Source of the DNA: Myxococcota bacterium
GTDB lineage: Bacteria; Myxococcota; UBA4151
Assembly: GCA_028823075.1 (NCBI GenBank)
Contig: JAPKCE010000055.1
Location: forward strand, 1-9,508
DNA: 9,508 nt
Reading direction: 5' to 3'
A program made the position numbers and the translations under genes. Shown one piece after another: positions 1 to 5,937 of this stretch (positions are counted from its first letter, which is position 1; every line of letters starts with the position of its first letter). The notes under the pieces are model-generated. The model made no database searches, was not told where the DNA came from, and saw only the letters and a program-made list of their open reading frames with translations.

Positions 1-90
1 AGGCAGACCGCCTCTGTTCGGCTCCTTGGTAAAAGGGCGCGATCTTGTCAATGCCCTTTGCCCCGTGGGGCGCCGGTCAGGCGAAGCCAT
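1..90 (-). CDS. Possible start of a further downstream gene (partial, runs off window)
   Basis: An ATG at 90 (minus strand) opens a frame that stays open for 30 codons to the window edge, beginning M-A-S-P-D-R-R-P. It overlaps the last 14 nt of the J-domain gene in another frame. No Shine-Dalgarno is visible upstream and the residues match no family I recognise. The J-domain gene's own frame is also open from its stop to the window edge, so the stretch is too short to prove coding. It would be a third member of the left minus-strand operon if real. Confidence 0.2.
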   Translation of the reverse strand, partial: MASPDRRPTGQRALTRSRPFTKEPNRGGLP

Positions 91-490
91 GTTGACGCAA
101 AATGGCTCGAGCAGCCTGGATATCTTGCAAGCGCCCGGCCGGATCGCTGCGCTTCGAGTGCTGGGAACGGTCGGGGTGAGCATCTGCGAGGGCTCTGCGA
201 ATCAAGCGTTTGAGTTCGTCTTTGGCGGGCGGTGAGGCCAGGCCGAGGGTCATCAGCGCGGCGACGACATCAACCGGCAAAGCTTTGCGCGGTTGCTGAC
301 TCGGCATCGGCTGCATCCAGTCCGGAAGTGCTGTGTCGAATAGGTTAGTGTTTGGCCTGTGCGGCGAGGGGTCTTTTGGGGCGGTATGAGCTGGCTTTCT
401 ACCACGATCCAGGGGGTTCACTCGACCGCTTAAGAAAAGAGTTTCAAAGTCTTCGAAAAACTGGCGTGCTTCATTCCAAAACCAGCCCAT
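77..490 (-). CDS. Small protein with C-terminal J (DnaJ-like) domain
   Basis: This 137-residue protein ends in a recognisable J domain at about residues 75-134. A helix around A-L-M-T-L-G-L is followed by the basic helix KDELKRLIRRALADA, the diagnostic HPD tripeptide at 105-107, and a final helix containing LQDIQAARAIL, equivalent to the usual 'F..I..AY..L'. J domains stimulate Hsp70/DnaK ATPase and recruit it to clients. No G/F region, zinc-finger domain or C-terminal client-binding domain is present, so this is a class C type J protein. Residues 1-70 are an aromatic N-terminal helix (MGWFWNEARQFFEDFETLF) and a Pro-rich linker of unknown role. It has no signal peptide and is probably cytoplasmic. 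The ATG overlaps the upstream stop as TGATG, which fixes the start and implies translational coupling to the secreted-protein gene. The client or partner is unknown. Confidence 0.75.
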   Translation of the reverse strand: MGWFWNEARQFFEDFETLFLSGRVNPLDRGRKPAHTAPKDPSPHRPNTNLFDTALPDWMQPMPSQQPRKALPVDVVAALMTLGLASPPAKDELKRLIRRALADAHPDRSQHSKRSDPAGRLQDIQAARAILRQHGFA

Positions 491-978
491 CAGCGAAAGC
501 TTCCTTGAACCGAGCGGCCTTCGACGGAGCGACCGCGTAGCCTGTCCTTGCGATAGCGGTTTGGGTCGGCCCCCGTTGCTTTTTTTATGGGTGCGTCGCT
601 ACCGAAACTTAAATCGGCTGCTCGGCCTTTGGCATTCAGATTGGTGCTAAGAATTGGCCGGTCGACTAAGGCAATAAAGCAAGAACCGTTCTCTTCGCCC
701 CAGACGACGATGCCTAGCTCAAGCAATTTCTTTTGTGAGCCTGTGATCGCGGCCTTTCTCTCCTTTAGGACGATATTGTAGGATAGAAAGCCGCTGTCTC
801 GGACGGTCCGAACCGGTTTTCCGAGTTTTTTAGAATACCATGCGGCGACTTTTTTTGCTGTTTGGCTGGCTGTGTAGAAGACCACACCTGCGCCGTTCAT
901 TTCGGGCATTTTTTTTGTCACAGCGCCCGGATAGAGAGGCAGTGGGCCTGCGAACAGTGTTAGAGCGAGGAAGATCAT
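490..978 (-). CDS. Small exported protein of unknown function
   Basis: This 162-residue protein starts with a short hydrophobic stretch (MIFLALTLFAGPLPL) that could be a signal peptide, though it lacks the usual positive n-region. The mature part begins with L-Y-P-G-A, then G-V-V-F-Y-T and a helix containing AAWYSKKLGKPV. This YPGA ... FYT ... V..WY..KL pattern recalls small periplasmic proteins of deltaproteobacteria, but I cannot assign a function. The C-terminal 30 residues are very basic and contain an imperfect repeat (GRSVE/GRSVQ). No in-frame ATG, GTG or TTG lies in the roughly 30 nt upstream of the ATG at 978, and no Shine-Dalgarno precedes it. A promoter-like pair upstream would start transcription at or next to the ATG. 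The gene is first in a minus-strand operon, its stop sharing bases with the J-domain start. It could be a lineage-specific protein, and the exact start is moderately sure. Confidence 0.6.
   Translation of the reverse strand: MIFLALTLFAGPLPLYPGAVTKKMPEMNGAGVVFYTASQTAKKVAAWYSKKLGKPVRTVRDSGFLSYNIVLKERKAAITGSQKKLLELGIVVWGEENGSCFIALVDRPILSTNLNAKGRAADLSFGSDAPIKKATGADPNRYRKDRLRGRSVEGRSVQGSFR
505..534 (+). repeat. Two tandem imperfect 15-bp units in the 3' end of the exported-protein gene
   Basis: Positions 505-519 and 520-534 are adjacent 15-bp units matching at 11 of 15 positions. On the coding (minus) strand they encode GRSVE followed by GRSVQ near the C-terminus of the exported protein. This looks like an old local duplication. 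Confidence 0.6.
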
Positions 979-984
979 AGTGCC

Positions 985-1013
985 ATTAAAGTCTAAAGAC
1001 GGCGCTATGCCAA
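985..1013 (-). promoter_or_regulatory. Candidate sigma70-type promoter giving a leaderless transcript
   Basis: On the minus strand TTGGCA (1013-1008, 5/6 to TTGACA) is followed after 17 nt by TTTAAT (990-985, 5/6 to TATAAT). Six bases separate the -10 from the ATG at 978, so the expected transcription start falls on the A of the start codon. The mismatch is at the important second base of the -10 element, which weakens the call. No Shine-Dalgarno precedes the ATG, which fits a leaderless mRNA. Confidence 0.4.
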
Positions 1014-1136
1014 GGTGGATAGGTACCTTTTCCCGTCGATGCTAATATCGCCGTGTTGATTTTTGGCAGCCTCAAGCTTGTTGGGCTTATCCGCCCGATA
1101 AGCGTCGACGACTCAAGAGTCGGTGTGGCAGGGCTA

Positions 1137-1165
1137 TTTACTGCGCGTGGGGCGGGTTGTTTAAT
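1137..1165 (+). promoter_or_regulatory. Candidate promoter for the HAD / zinc-ribbon / NMO operon
   Basis: TTTACT (1137-1142) and TTTAAT (1160-1165) are separated by 17 nt. This would start transcription near 1172, leaving a 5' leader of roughly 32 nt before the ATG at 1204. The match is only moderate. A second AT-rich hexamer, GTTAAT (1167-1172), could serve instead. Confidence 0.3.
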
Positions 1166-1203
1166 CGTTAATTCTTGTTGTCGGGCTTGGGCGCGCATAG
1201 ACG

Positions 1204-1980
1204 ATGTTTATGCTGAGCTTACAACAGGTACCCGATGAACTTTGGCGTTGCGTGCGAGCGGTCGGTTTTGACATCGACGATACCATTACCACCGACGGGC
1301 GAATAACCGCTGAGGCCTATCAGGCCTTATGGGATCTAAAGTCGGCTGGTTTTCGTGTGTTGGCTGTGACCGGCCGCCCTGCTGGGTGGTGCGATATGAT
1401 CGCTCGCAGTTGGCCAGTCGACGGGGTTTTGGGTGAAAACGGGGCGCTGTTTTACCGCCGAGTTGGGCGCCATGTTCAGCGTCAAGACTTGGGTGAAGCG
1501 CCGGCACCAGGACGCATTGAGGCCTTGGCCGAAGCGCTGCTGCAGGAATTTCCAAAAATGAAGGTCGCTAGTGACCAGTTTTGCAGGCGCTTTGATCTGG
1601 CCATTGATTTTGCGGAAGAGGTTGGCCCTTTTCCTTTGAGCGAGGCTGAGGCTCTGCGCTTAGCCTTTGAGCGTCATGGTGCTAAGGCCAAGGTCAGCTC
1701 GATCCATGTCAACGGCTGGTTTGGTGCTTGGGATAAAGCGAGCGCCTTGCAACAGGTTCTTCGCAGTCATTTTGACCTTGATATCCATCGTTTGGCATAC
1801 ATCGGTGATTCGCCAAACGACGGGCCTTTGTTTGCTATCGCTGCGCTCAGTGTGGGCGTCGCCAACTTGCGCGAATTTCCGGAGTTGCTCGAGGCGCCCG
1901 CATTTATTACCGCTTCCGAGCGAGGCGCCGGGTTTGCTGAGTTCACAGCGGCCTTGCTGCAACATCAAAGTTTGTCTTAA
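1204..1980 (+). CDS. HAD-IIB family hydrolase (sugar-phosphatase-like)
   Basis: This 258-residue cytoplasmic protein carries all four HAD motifs. Motif I is FDIDDT, with nucleophile D23 and general acid/base D25. Motif II is VTGRP with T56. Motif III is a lysine, K178, in DKASAL. Motif IV is GDSPND at 201-206, which binds Mg2+. The segment between motifs II and III (about 80-175) is long enough for the C2B cap of the HAD-IIB/Cof group, which includes mannosyl-3-phosphoglycerate, sucrose-phosphate and phosphosugar phosphatases. The reaction is therefore probably hydrolysis of a small phosphate monoester, but the substrate cannot be read from sequence. The start is secure on the upstream side because an in-frame TAG lies at 1198-1200. 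A second Met at residue 3 is possible. No clear Shine-Dalgarno is present. The next gene begins 26 nt after the stop on the same strand, suggesting an operon. Confidence 0.85.
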   Translation: MFMLSLQQVPDELWRCVRAVGFDIDDTITTDGRITAEAYQALWDLKSAGFRVLAVTGRPAGWCDMIARSWPVDGVLGENGALFYRRVGRHVQRQDLGEAPAPGRIEALAEALLQEFPKMKVASDQFCRRFDLAIDFAEEVGPFPLSEAEALRLAFERHGAKAKVSSIHVNGWFGAWDKASALQQVLRSHFDLDIHRLAYIGDSPNDGPLFAIAALSVGVANLREFPELLEAPAFITASERGAGFAEFTAALLQHQSLS

Positions 1981-2005
1981 GGGCAGATAAGAGAAGAGAT
2001 CAAAG

Positions 2006-4036
2006 GTGGAAGCGCGCTGTGAACAATGCGGAACCCTTTGGCAGATAACTGTCTCGGCGGTTGAACATGCTCAACCCTACCAATGCAACGCCTGCGGCCA
2101 TGTTTTTACGATTGCTTTAGAAGGAACAGATCCCATGCAGATTCGCCATACCAATGGAAAAGTATATAAAGTCAAAGACCTCGCTACGTTAGTTCGCTGG
2201 GTTGGCGAGAAACGCGTGCCGCGACAATGTATGCTGCGCGAAGACGAAGGCGAATGGCAGCAGGCGATGGAGGTCCCGGAGATCGCCGAAGCTTTTGCGC
2301 AACTCGACGCGAGGCGCACGCAGGCTCCTCAAACACCGGCTGAGCCCAGTGTTGAGTTGACGACCGGCGAGGCGCCTGATGAAGTTTTGTCAAACGACGA
2401 ACAAGCACTTGAAGCTGCCGCGGCGGAACTCGCTGAACTCGACATGGGGGCTATCGATGACGGCGGTGATAGCGCCGCCCTCGAAGCCGCGTTAGAAGCC
2501 GACTTCGCCATCGAAGAGAAAGATCCTTTAGAAGCAGAAACCCCGCTTCCGGCTGCCGAGCCCGATGAGGTTGATCACGACTTTGATGATGCCTTCGGCC
2601 TGCTCGAAGAGATGACTCATGAGCCCAGCGATATCCCAGGTTTGGCCGTCGAGACTGGCGACGAGGAAGAACTGCCCCAAAAGAGTAAAAAGCCGATGCT
2701 CATCGCAGCGATCGTGCTGATCGCTGGCGCAGCCTACTTCGCTACCCAGGGAGGCGGCTCGGCCGCAAACGACCCGATGGCGGCTGATAGCCCCGAAGCT
2801 AAAGTGCTACGCGCCGCGTACGACAAAGGCCTAGAGGCACTCGCCAGCGGAGAGAATAAGCGCATGCTTGCGGCGATGAGTAGTTTCGAGTCAGCGATGT
2901 GTTTGGGCGATTGTAAGGGCAGCCAATGCCTCACCGATGATAAAGGCGTCTGCGGGATCGATACCACGGTAGCTAGTTTTGCTCCCTTCTTCTTACTCTA
3001 TGACCGCCTTTGGCTAGAAGCTAACCAAAGTGACTCAAGCTTGCAGAGCCATGCTGGCGTCGTGCTCAAAGCGTTGCAAGCGGGTGCCGAGAAGCCCTTC
3101 GGTAAAGAACGCCTGAGCGCTTTTGCTGATCACTGGAACGCTCTTTCTCCCGCTGTTGATGAAACCAGTAATAAGGCAGCTGGCGCTCTGCCTGCGATCA
3201 GTGGCGCGCTACCCACTTCGAGCGACACCCCGATTTACATCAGCCTAAAGCAGCTCGAAGGTGAAGCCGTCGCCGAAGCTGCCAAGTTACTTGGCGCTAA
3301 AGCCGGCGAGGGTCAGCGGCCTGTCGATGCTCGTTTGTTGAATCTGGCAAAGGCGCGTTTGGCGCGCAGCGAAGCAGCGACGAAGGGGTGCGGCCCGGTC
3401 AGCGAAGCCTACCTCGCCGCCGTCAAGGCTGGATTGCCCGCCGTACGCCGTGAACTCGCTTTGTTCCTAGCGACCAATGGTGATTTGAAGGGCGCAGCTT
3501 TGGCGCTGGGCGCTAGCGCCGGCGACGACCCCTTGTTGCAAGCCATCAGCGCGGCGTCGAAACTGACGGCCGAGGCCGGGGATAGAGCGCTTAAGGCCAA
3601 GTTTGCGCGAGAAAATAAAGCCACCATGAAGAACCGTAAAAAGAAGAAGACGATCAAGTTTCTCTACAAGCAACTCGAGCGCAACAACGCAGCGACCGAC
3701 TTCCGTGGGCGTCTGCTCTCGGGAATTCAAGAAATGTTCCCTAACGCGATTAAGGAGTTGATGGAATCAGCTTGGATTGCGGTGCAGTTGGGTCAGGCGG
3801 CTAAACCGGAAGAAAAAGCTGCCTTTGGAGCCGAGGCGATGAAACGTTTTAATCGCGTGTTGGCCGTTGATGCTAACCGTAGCGACGCCTTGCTGGGGCG
3901 ATCAGCCGCTGCTCTTTTGACCGGTCAAGGCCCGGCTCATCGGGTTGACGCCTACACTTGGCTCTTCGCTCAAAAGGGTGGTGATAAAGCGCTTTGCGCT
4001 GCGCCTAAACCAGACGCCAAAGAGGCCGGCAAATAG
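2006..4036 (+). CDS. Zinc-ribbon / GYF_2-like / single-TM / helical-repeat protein
   Basis: This 676-residue bitopic membrane protein opens with a CxxC...CxxC zinc ribbon (C5, C8, C27, C30) of the MJ0042 type. A GYF_2-like domain follows at about 44-100 (MQIRH, DLATLVRWV, the Trp of GEWQQAMEVPEI). Then comes a long acidic, low-complexity linker (about 105-225) and a single TM helix (about 231-250) preceded by KKSKKP. The C-terminal 425 residues are mostly helical with TPR-like stretches near 270-300 and 597-640. A four-cysteine cluster (C299, C303, C308, C316) could form disulfides if this half is outside the cytoplasm. A very basic patch (KNRKKKK) lies near 542. The GTG start is chosen because the zinc ribbon begins at residue 5 and a purine-rich GAGAAGAGA lies just upstream; the next Met is after the ribbon. 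Similar zinc-ribbon/GYF_2 proteins are common in Myxococcota, with no settled function. A scaffold or signalling role is only a guess. Confidence 0.8.
   Translation: MEARCEQCGTLWQITVSAVEHAQPYQCNACGHVFTIALEGTDPMQIRHTNGKVYKVKDLATLVRWVGEKRVPRQCMLREDEGEWQQAMEVPEIAEAFAQLDARRTQAPQTPAEPSVELTTGEAPDEVLSNDEQALEAAAAELAELDMGAIDDGGDSAALEAALEADFAIEEKDPLEAETPLPAAEPDEVDHDFDDAFGLLEEMTHEPSDIPGLAVETGDEEELPQKSKKPMLIAAIVLIAGAAYFATQGGGSAANDPMAADSPEAKVLRAAYDKGLEALASGENKRMLAAMSSFESAMCLGDCKGSQCLTDDKGVCGIDTTVASFAPFFLLYDRLWLEANQSDSSLQSHAGVVLKALQAGAEKPFGKERLSAFADHWNALSPAVDETSNKAAGALPAISGALPTSSDTPIYISLKQLEGEAVAEAAKLLGAKAGEGQRPVDARLLNLAKARLARSEAATKGCGPVSEAYLAAVKAGLPAVRRELALFLATNGDLKGAALALGASAGDDPLLQAISAASKLTAEAGDRALKAKFARENKATMKNRKKKKTIKFLYKQLERNNAATDFRGRLLSGIQEMFPNAIKELMESAWIAVQLGQAAKPEEKAAFGAEAMKRFNRVLAVDANRSDALLGRSAAALLTGQGPAHRVDAYTWLFAQKGGDKALCAAPKPDAKEAGK
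4021..4035 (+). promoter_or_regulatory. Shine-Dalgarno and probable ATA start of the NMO-like gene
   Basis: AGAGG (4021-4025) is spaced 7 nt from ATA (4033-4035). That ATA overlaps the TAG stop (4034-4036) of the upstream gene. No ATG, GTG or TTG occurs in this frame between the in-frame TAA at 4006-4008 and the ATG at 4099. The later ATA and ATT codons (4042, 4054, 4063, 4072) are alternatives with worse ribosome-site spacing. Confidence 0.45.
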
Positions 4037-4977
4037 AGCCGATACGCACGCCGATAACCGATATTTTCGGTATTCGTTACCCCATCGTTCAGGCGGGAAT
4101 GATCTGGGTCTCGGGCTGGCGTTTAGCGGCCTCGGTTAGTCAGGCGGGTGCCTTGGGTTTGTTGGGCGCGGGCTCCATGCAGCCCGAGTTGCTGCGCGCT
4201 CATATCCGTAAGGTGAAGGCGGCGACGCAATGCCCTTTTGGCGTCAATTTGCCTTTGCTTTACCCGCAGATGCAAGACGTTCTCGATGTCGTTATCGAAG
4301 AGCAGGTGCCGATCGTGTTTTCTTCTGCCGGTTCTCCGGCAGCGGTGGCATCAGCGTTGCGCGATGCTGGAATTATCCACGTTCATGTTGTCGCCGCTGT
4401 TCGCCAGGCCGAAAAATGTGCGGCGCTTGGTTTGGCTGCTGTGGTCTGTGAGGGGGTTGAGGCCGGAGGTCATAATGCCCCGCAAGGAACTACAAGCCTG
4501 TGCCTCATCCCGCAGATCGTCGACGCTGTTGATCTGCCGGTGATCGCCGCCGGCGGAATTGCTGATGGCCGCGCCATGGCCGCCGCCTTAGCTTTGGGTG
4601 CAAGCGCTGTTCAGGTCGGCACACGCTTCGCTGCGAGCGTCGAGAGCAGCGCTCATCCAGCCTATAAAGACGCTGTCGTTAATGCCGGCGACCGGGACAC
4701 AGTTTTGGCTTTGTCATCTGTTACCCCGGTGCGTTTGATCAAAAATGCATTTGCTCAACGAGCTCTCGCCGCAGAAGCCTCTGGGCAGAGCGTCGAGCAA
4801 TTACGGGCTTTACTCGGCAGGGGCCGCGGTCGCGCCGGTATATTTTGTGGGGATCTCGAGAACGGTGAGATCGAGGCCGGGCAGATATGCGGCTTGATCG
4901 ATGACCTGCCGAGCGCCGAGAGCATCGTAAAAAACATGGTCGCCGGGTACCGTTCAGCTCGCCGAGCGCTCCCTTAA
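4033..4977 (+). CDS. Nitronate monooxygenase / FabK-like FMN-dependent oxidoreductase with non-canonical start
   Basis: This TIM-barrel flavoenzyme of the NPD/NMO family (nitronate monooxygenases, FabK enoyl-ACP reductases) is 314 residues from the ATA at 4033. Visible motifs, numbered from there, are TDIFGIRYPIVQAGM at 9-23 (the family's N-terminal FMN-contacting strand), GVNLPL, the EAGGHN segment with the family's conserved His at 147, PVIAAGGIADG at about 169-178 and VQVGTRF (FMN phosphate-binding region), and PVRLIKNAFA. The only ATG that fits (4099) encodes the Met of QAGM itself, so starting there would delete the conserved first strand. Homology therefore extends upstream to near 4033. 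The reaction is either oxidation of an alkyl nitronate or NAD(P)H-dependent reduction of an enoyl substrate, and sequence alone does not decide. It is third in the plus-strand operon and overlaps the stop of the zinc-ribbon gene. Its last 24 nt overlap the opposing MshEN-like gene. A sequencing error or a frameshift fusion to the upstream gene are alternatives for the start. Confidence 0.8.
   Translation: MEPIRTPITDIFGIRYPIVQAGMIWVSGWRLAASVSQAGALGLLGAGSMQPELLRAHIRKVKAATQCPFGVNLPLLYPQMQDVLDVVIEEQVPIVFSSAGSPAAVASALRDAGIIHVHVVAAVRQAEKCAALGLAAVVCEGVEAGGHNAPQGTTSLCLIPQIVDAVDLPVIAAGGIADGRAMAAALALGASAVQVGTRFAASVESSAHPAYKDAVVNAGDRDTVLALSSVTPVRLIKNAFAQRALAAEASGQSVEQLRALLGRGRGRAGIFCGDLENGEIEAGQICGLIDDLPSAESIVKNMVAGYRSARRALP
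4954..4977. other. 24-bp tail-to-tail coding overlap
   Basis: The plus-strand NMO-like gene ends with TAA at 4975-4977, while the minus-strand MshEN-like gene ends with TGA at 4956-4954. The final eight codons of each are therefore antisense to the other, and no space remains for a conventional bidirectional terminator between the operons. Confidence 0.85.
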
Positions 4978-5937
4978 CTGTTGCTCTAGGGCAGAGCTCA
5001 AAGACCGCCCAATATCGTCCAGATCAGCGCGCGTTCGCTCGTTTAAAACGAGGTGCTCGGAGCCCAAAACAAGCAAAGCGACAATTCTTTTCTTGGCGAT
5101 TCCAACGGGTCGAATAACAAGGCTTTTTTGATCGCGTATCGAATCTCCCAATAGGGAACACCAGGTTTGCGGAACCGGGTTGATGACCTTCGCCGAGTGG
5201 TGCTCCAACCAGGTCGATAGGCCCTCGAGTTGGGAGATTGTCAGAGCTGTCTTGTCGCCGCCGCAACGAAACAGCGCTTCGCCGCTTACTCGCCATACGG
5301 CAGCTTGGGCGTACTGTTTCTCAAGATGTGTTTTGACCTCGACAAGGCAGCCGTCGGCCTGCCTGCATTGGGCCAGTTTAAGGCTCAGGCTTAGGACATT
5401 TTTAACGCTTGGGTCGTCGTTTGTTTCGCTCTGAGACCGACCGGTTTTTAGACGCGCTATAAAACGAGGGTAGAGCCGCGCTGTTAGCAAGGCTAAGTCG
5501 CTATCTTGGCTCTGTTGCTGCAACCATGCCCATAAAATCTCATACAGGAAAGGCGGTATACCGAGCAGCGAGACCTTAAGCCCCAGGGTTCGTTCAACCT
5601 CCATATGCAAGTCCGGAGTTGCAGCTCTGTCGGTCAGGACCTCCCAAAGAAGACCGTTTTGGCGCATCGGGATAAAGCGCCAGCGCGCCGCTAAGCGCTG
5701 TGGAAAAGCAGAGCTGGAGCTATGCTCCAAAGAGTCGAGGTCGAGAGGGCTAGCTGCTCTAAGCGCTATGCTTTCAGCATAGATTTTAATCACTTTTTCG
5801 ACGCCAAGCAGTCCCATTTCGATGAGGTGTCGATCGAGTTCGCCGCCCAGCAGTTTGGCGCGCTGGCGCAGCATTCCAAGTTGGCTACGTTCGAGTAGCC
5901 CTTGGCTTAGTAACATCTGCGCGAAGCGGTCGTTCAT
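4954..5937 (-). CDS. MshEN-like (GspE N-terminal) domain protein with GAF-like C-terminus, no ATPase
   Basis: This is a 327-residue soluble protein. Residues 1-150 follow the two-part MshEN/T2SSE_N pattern. First comes a helical half (MNDRFAQMLLSQGLLERSQL ... LGGELDRHLIEMGLL ... KVIKIYAESIAL). A second half has PQRLAARWRFIPM, LWEVLTDRAATPDLHMEVE and TLGLKVSLLGIPPFLYEIL. Such domains occur on type II secretion/type IV pilus ATPases, and some bind c-di-GMP. The RLG arginine of the binding motif appears as Leu here (LLGGEL), so binding is doubtful. Residues about 185-325 look GAF-like (AAVWRVSGEALFRCGG ... PVGIAKKRIVALLVLG ... DDIGRSLSSALEQQL). No Walker A or B motif is present, so it is not a secretion ATPase. 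Its ATG overlaps the stop of the RDD gene (ATGA, 5937-5934), making it the last gene of the prmA operon. A signal-sensing or regulatory role is inferred only. Confidence 0.7.
   Translation of the reverse strand: MNDRFAQMLLSQGLLERSQLGMLRQRAKLLGGELDRHLIEMGLLGVEKVIKIYAESIALRAASPLDLDSLEHSSSSAFPQRLAARWRFIPMRQNGLLWEVLTDRAATPDLHMEVERTLGLKVSLLGIPPFLYEILWAWLQQQSQDSDLALLTARLYPRFIARLKTGRSQSETNDDPSVKNVLSLSLKLAQCRQADGCLVEVKTHLEKQYAQAAVWRVSGEALFRCGGDKTALTISQLEGLSTWLEHHSAKVINPVPQTWCSLLGDSIRDQKSLVIRPVGIAKKRIVALLVLGSEHLVLNERTRADLDDIGRSLSSALEQQLRERSAS

Larger units (their letters stand above)
979..1203. other. Divergent intergenic spacer with three clustered palindromes
   Basis: No gene is seen between the exported-protein gene (minus) and the HAD phosphatase gene (plus). 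Within 50 bp lie three inverted repeats: CAAGCTTG (1073-1080), GCTTATC-N5-GATAAGC (1085-1103) and CGACTC-AA-GAGTCG (1109-1122). They lie upstream of both candidate start sites, where an operator for a dimeric regulator could sit. None is followed by a T-run, so they are not obvious terminators. Confidence 0.45.

Noticed and set aside
1660..1968. Minus-strand open frame opposite the HAD gene
   Set aside because: The opposite strand carries HAD motifs III and IV; the antisense product has no recognisable features.
4238..4543. Alternative plus-strand frames inside the NMO-like gene
   Set aside because: They are Cys/Arg-rich shadows of a frame with clear TIM-barrel flavoenzyme motifs.
4929..4956. 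T6 run on the minus strand just after the MshEN-like stop, as a rho-independent terminator
   Set aside because: Only a 3-bp stem can be drawn before the T-run, and the bases lie in the conserved-length 3' end of the NMO-like gene.
4983..4997. 5-5-5 hairpin (GCTCT/AGAGC) six bases after the NMO-like stop as a terminator
   Set aside because: Short stem, no T-tract after it, and it lies inside the opposing coding sequence.
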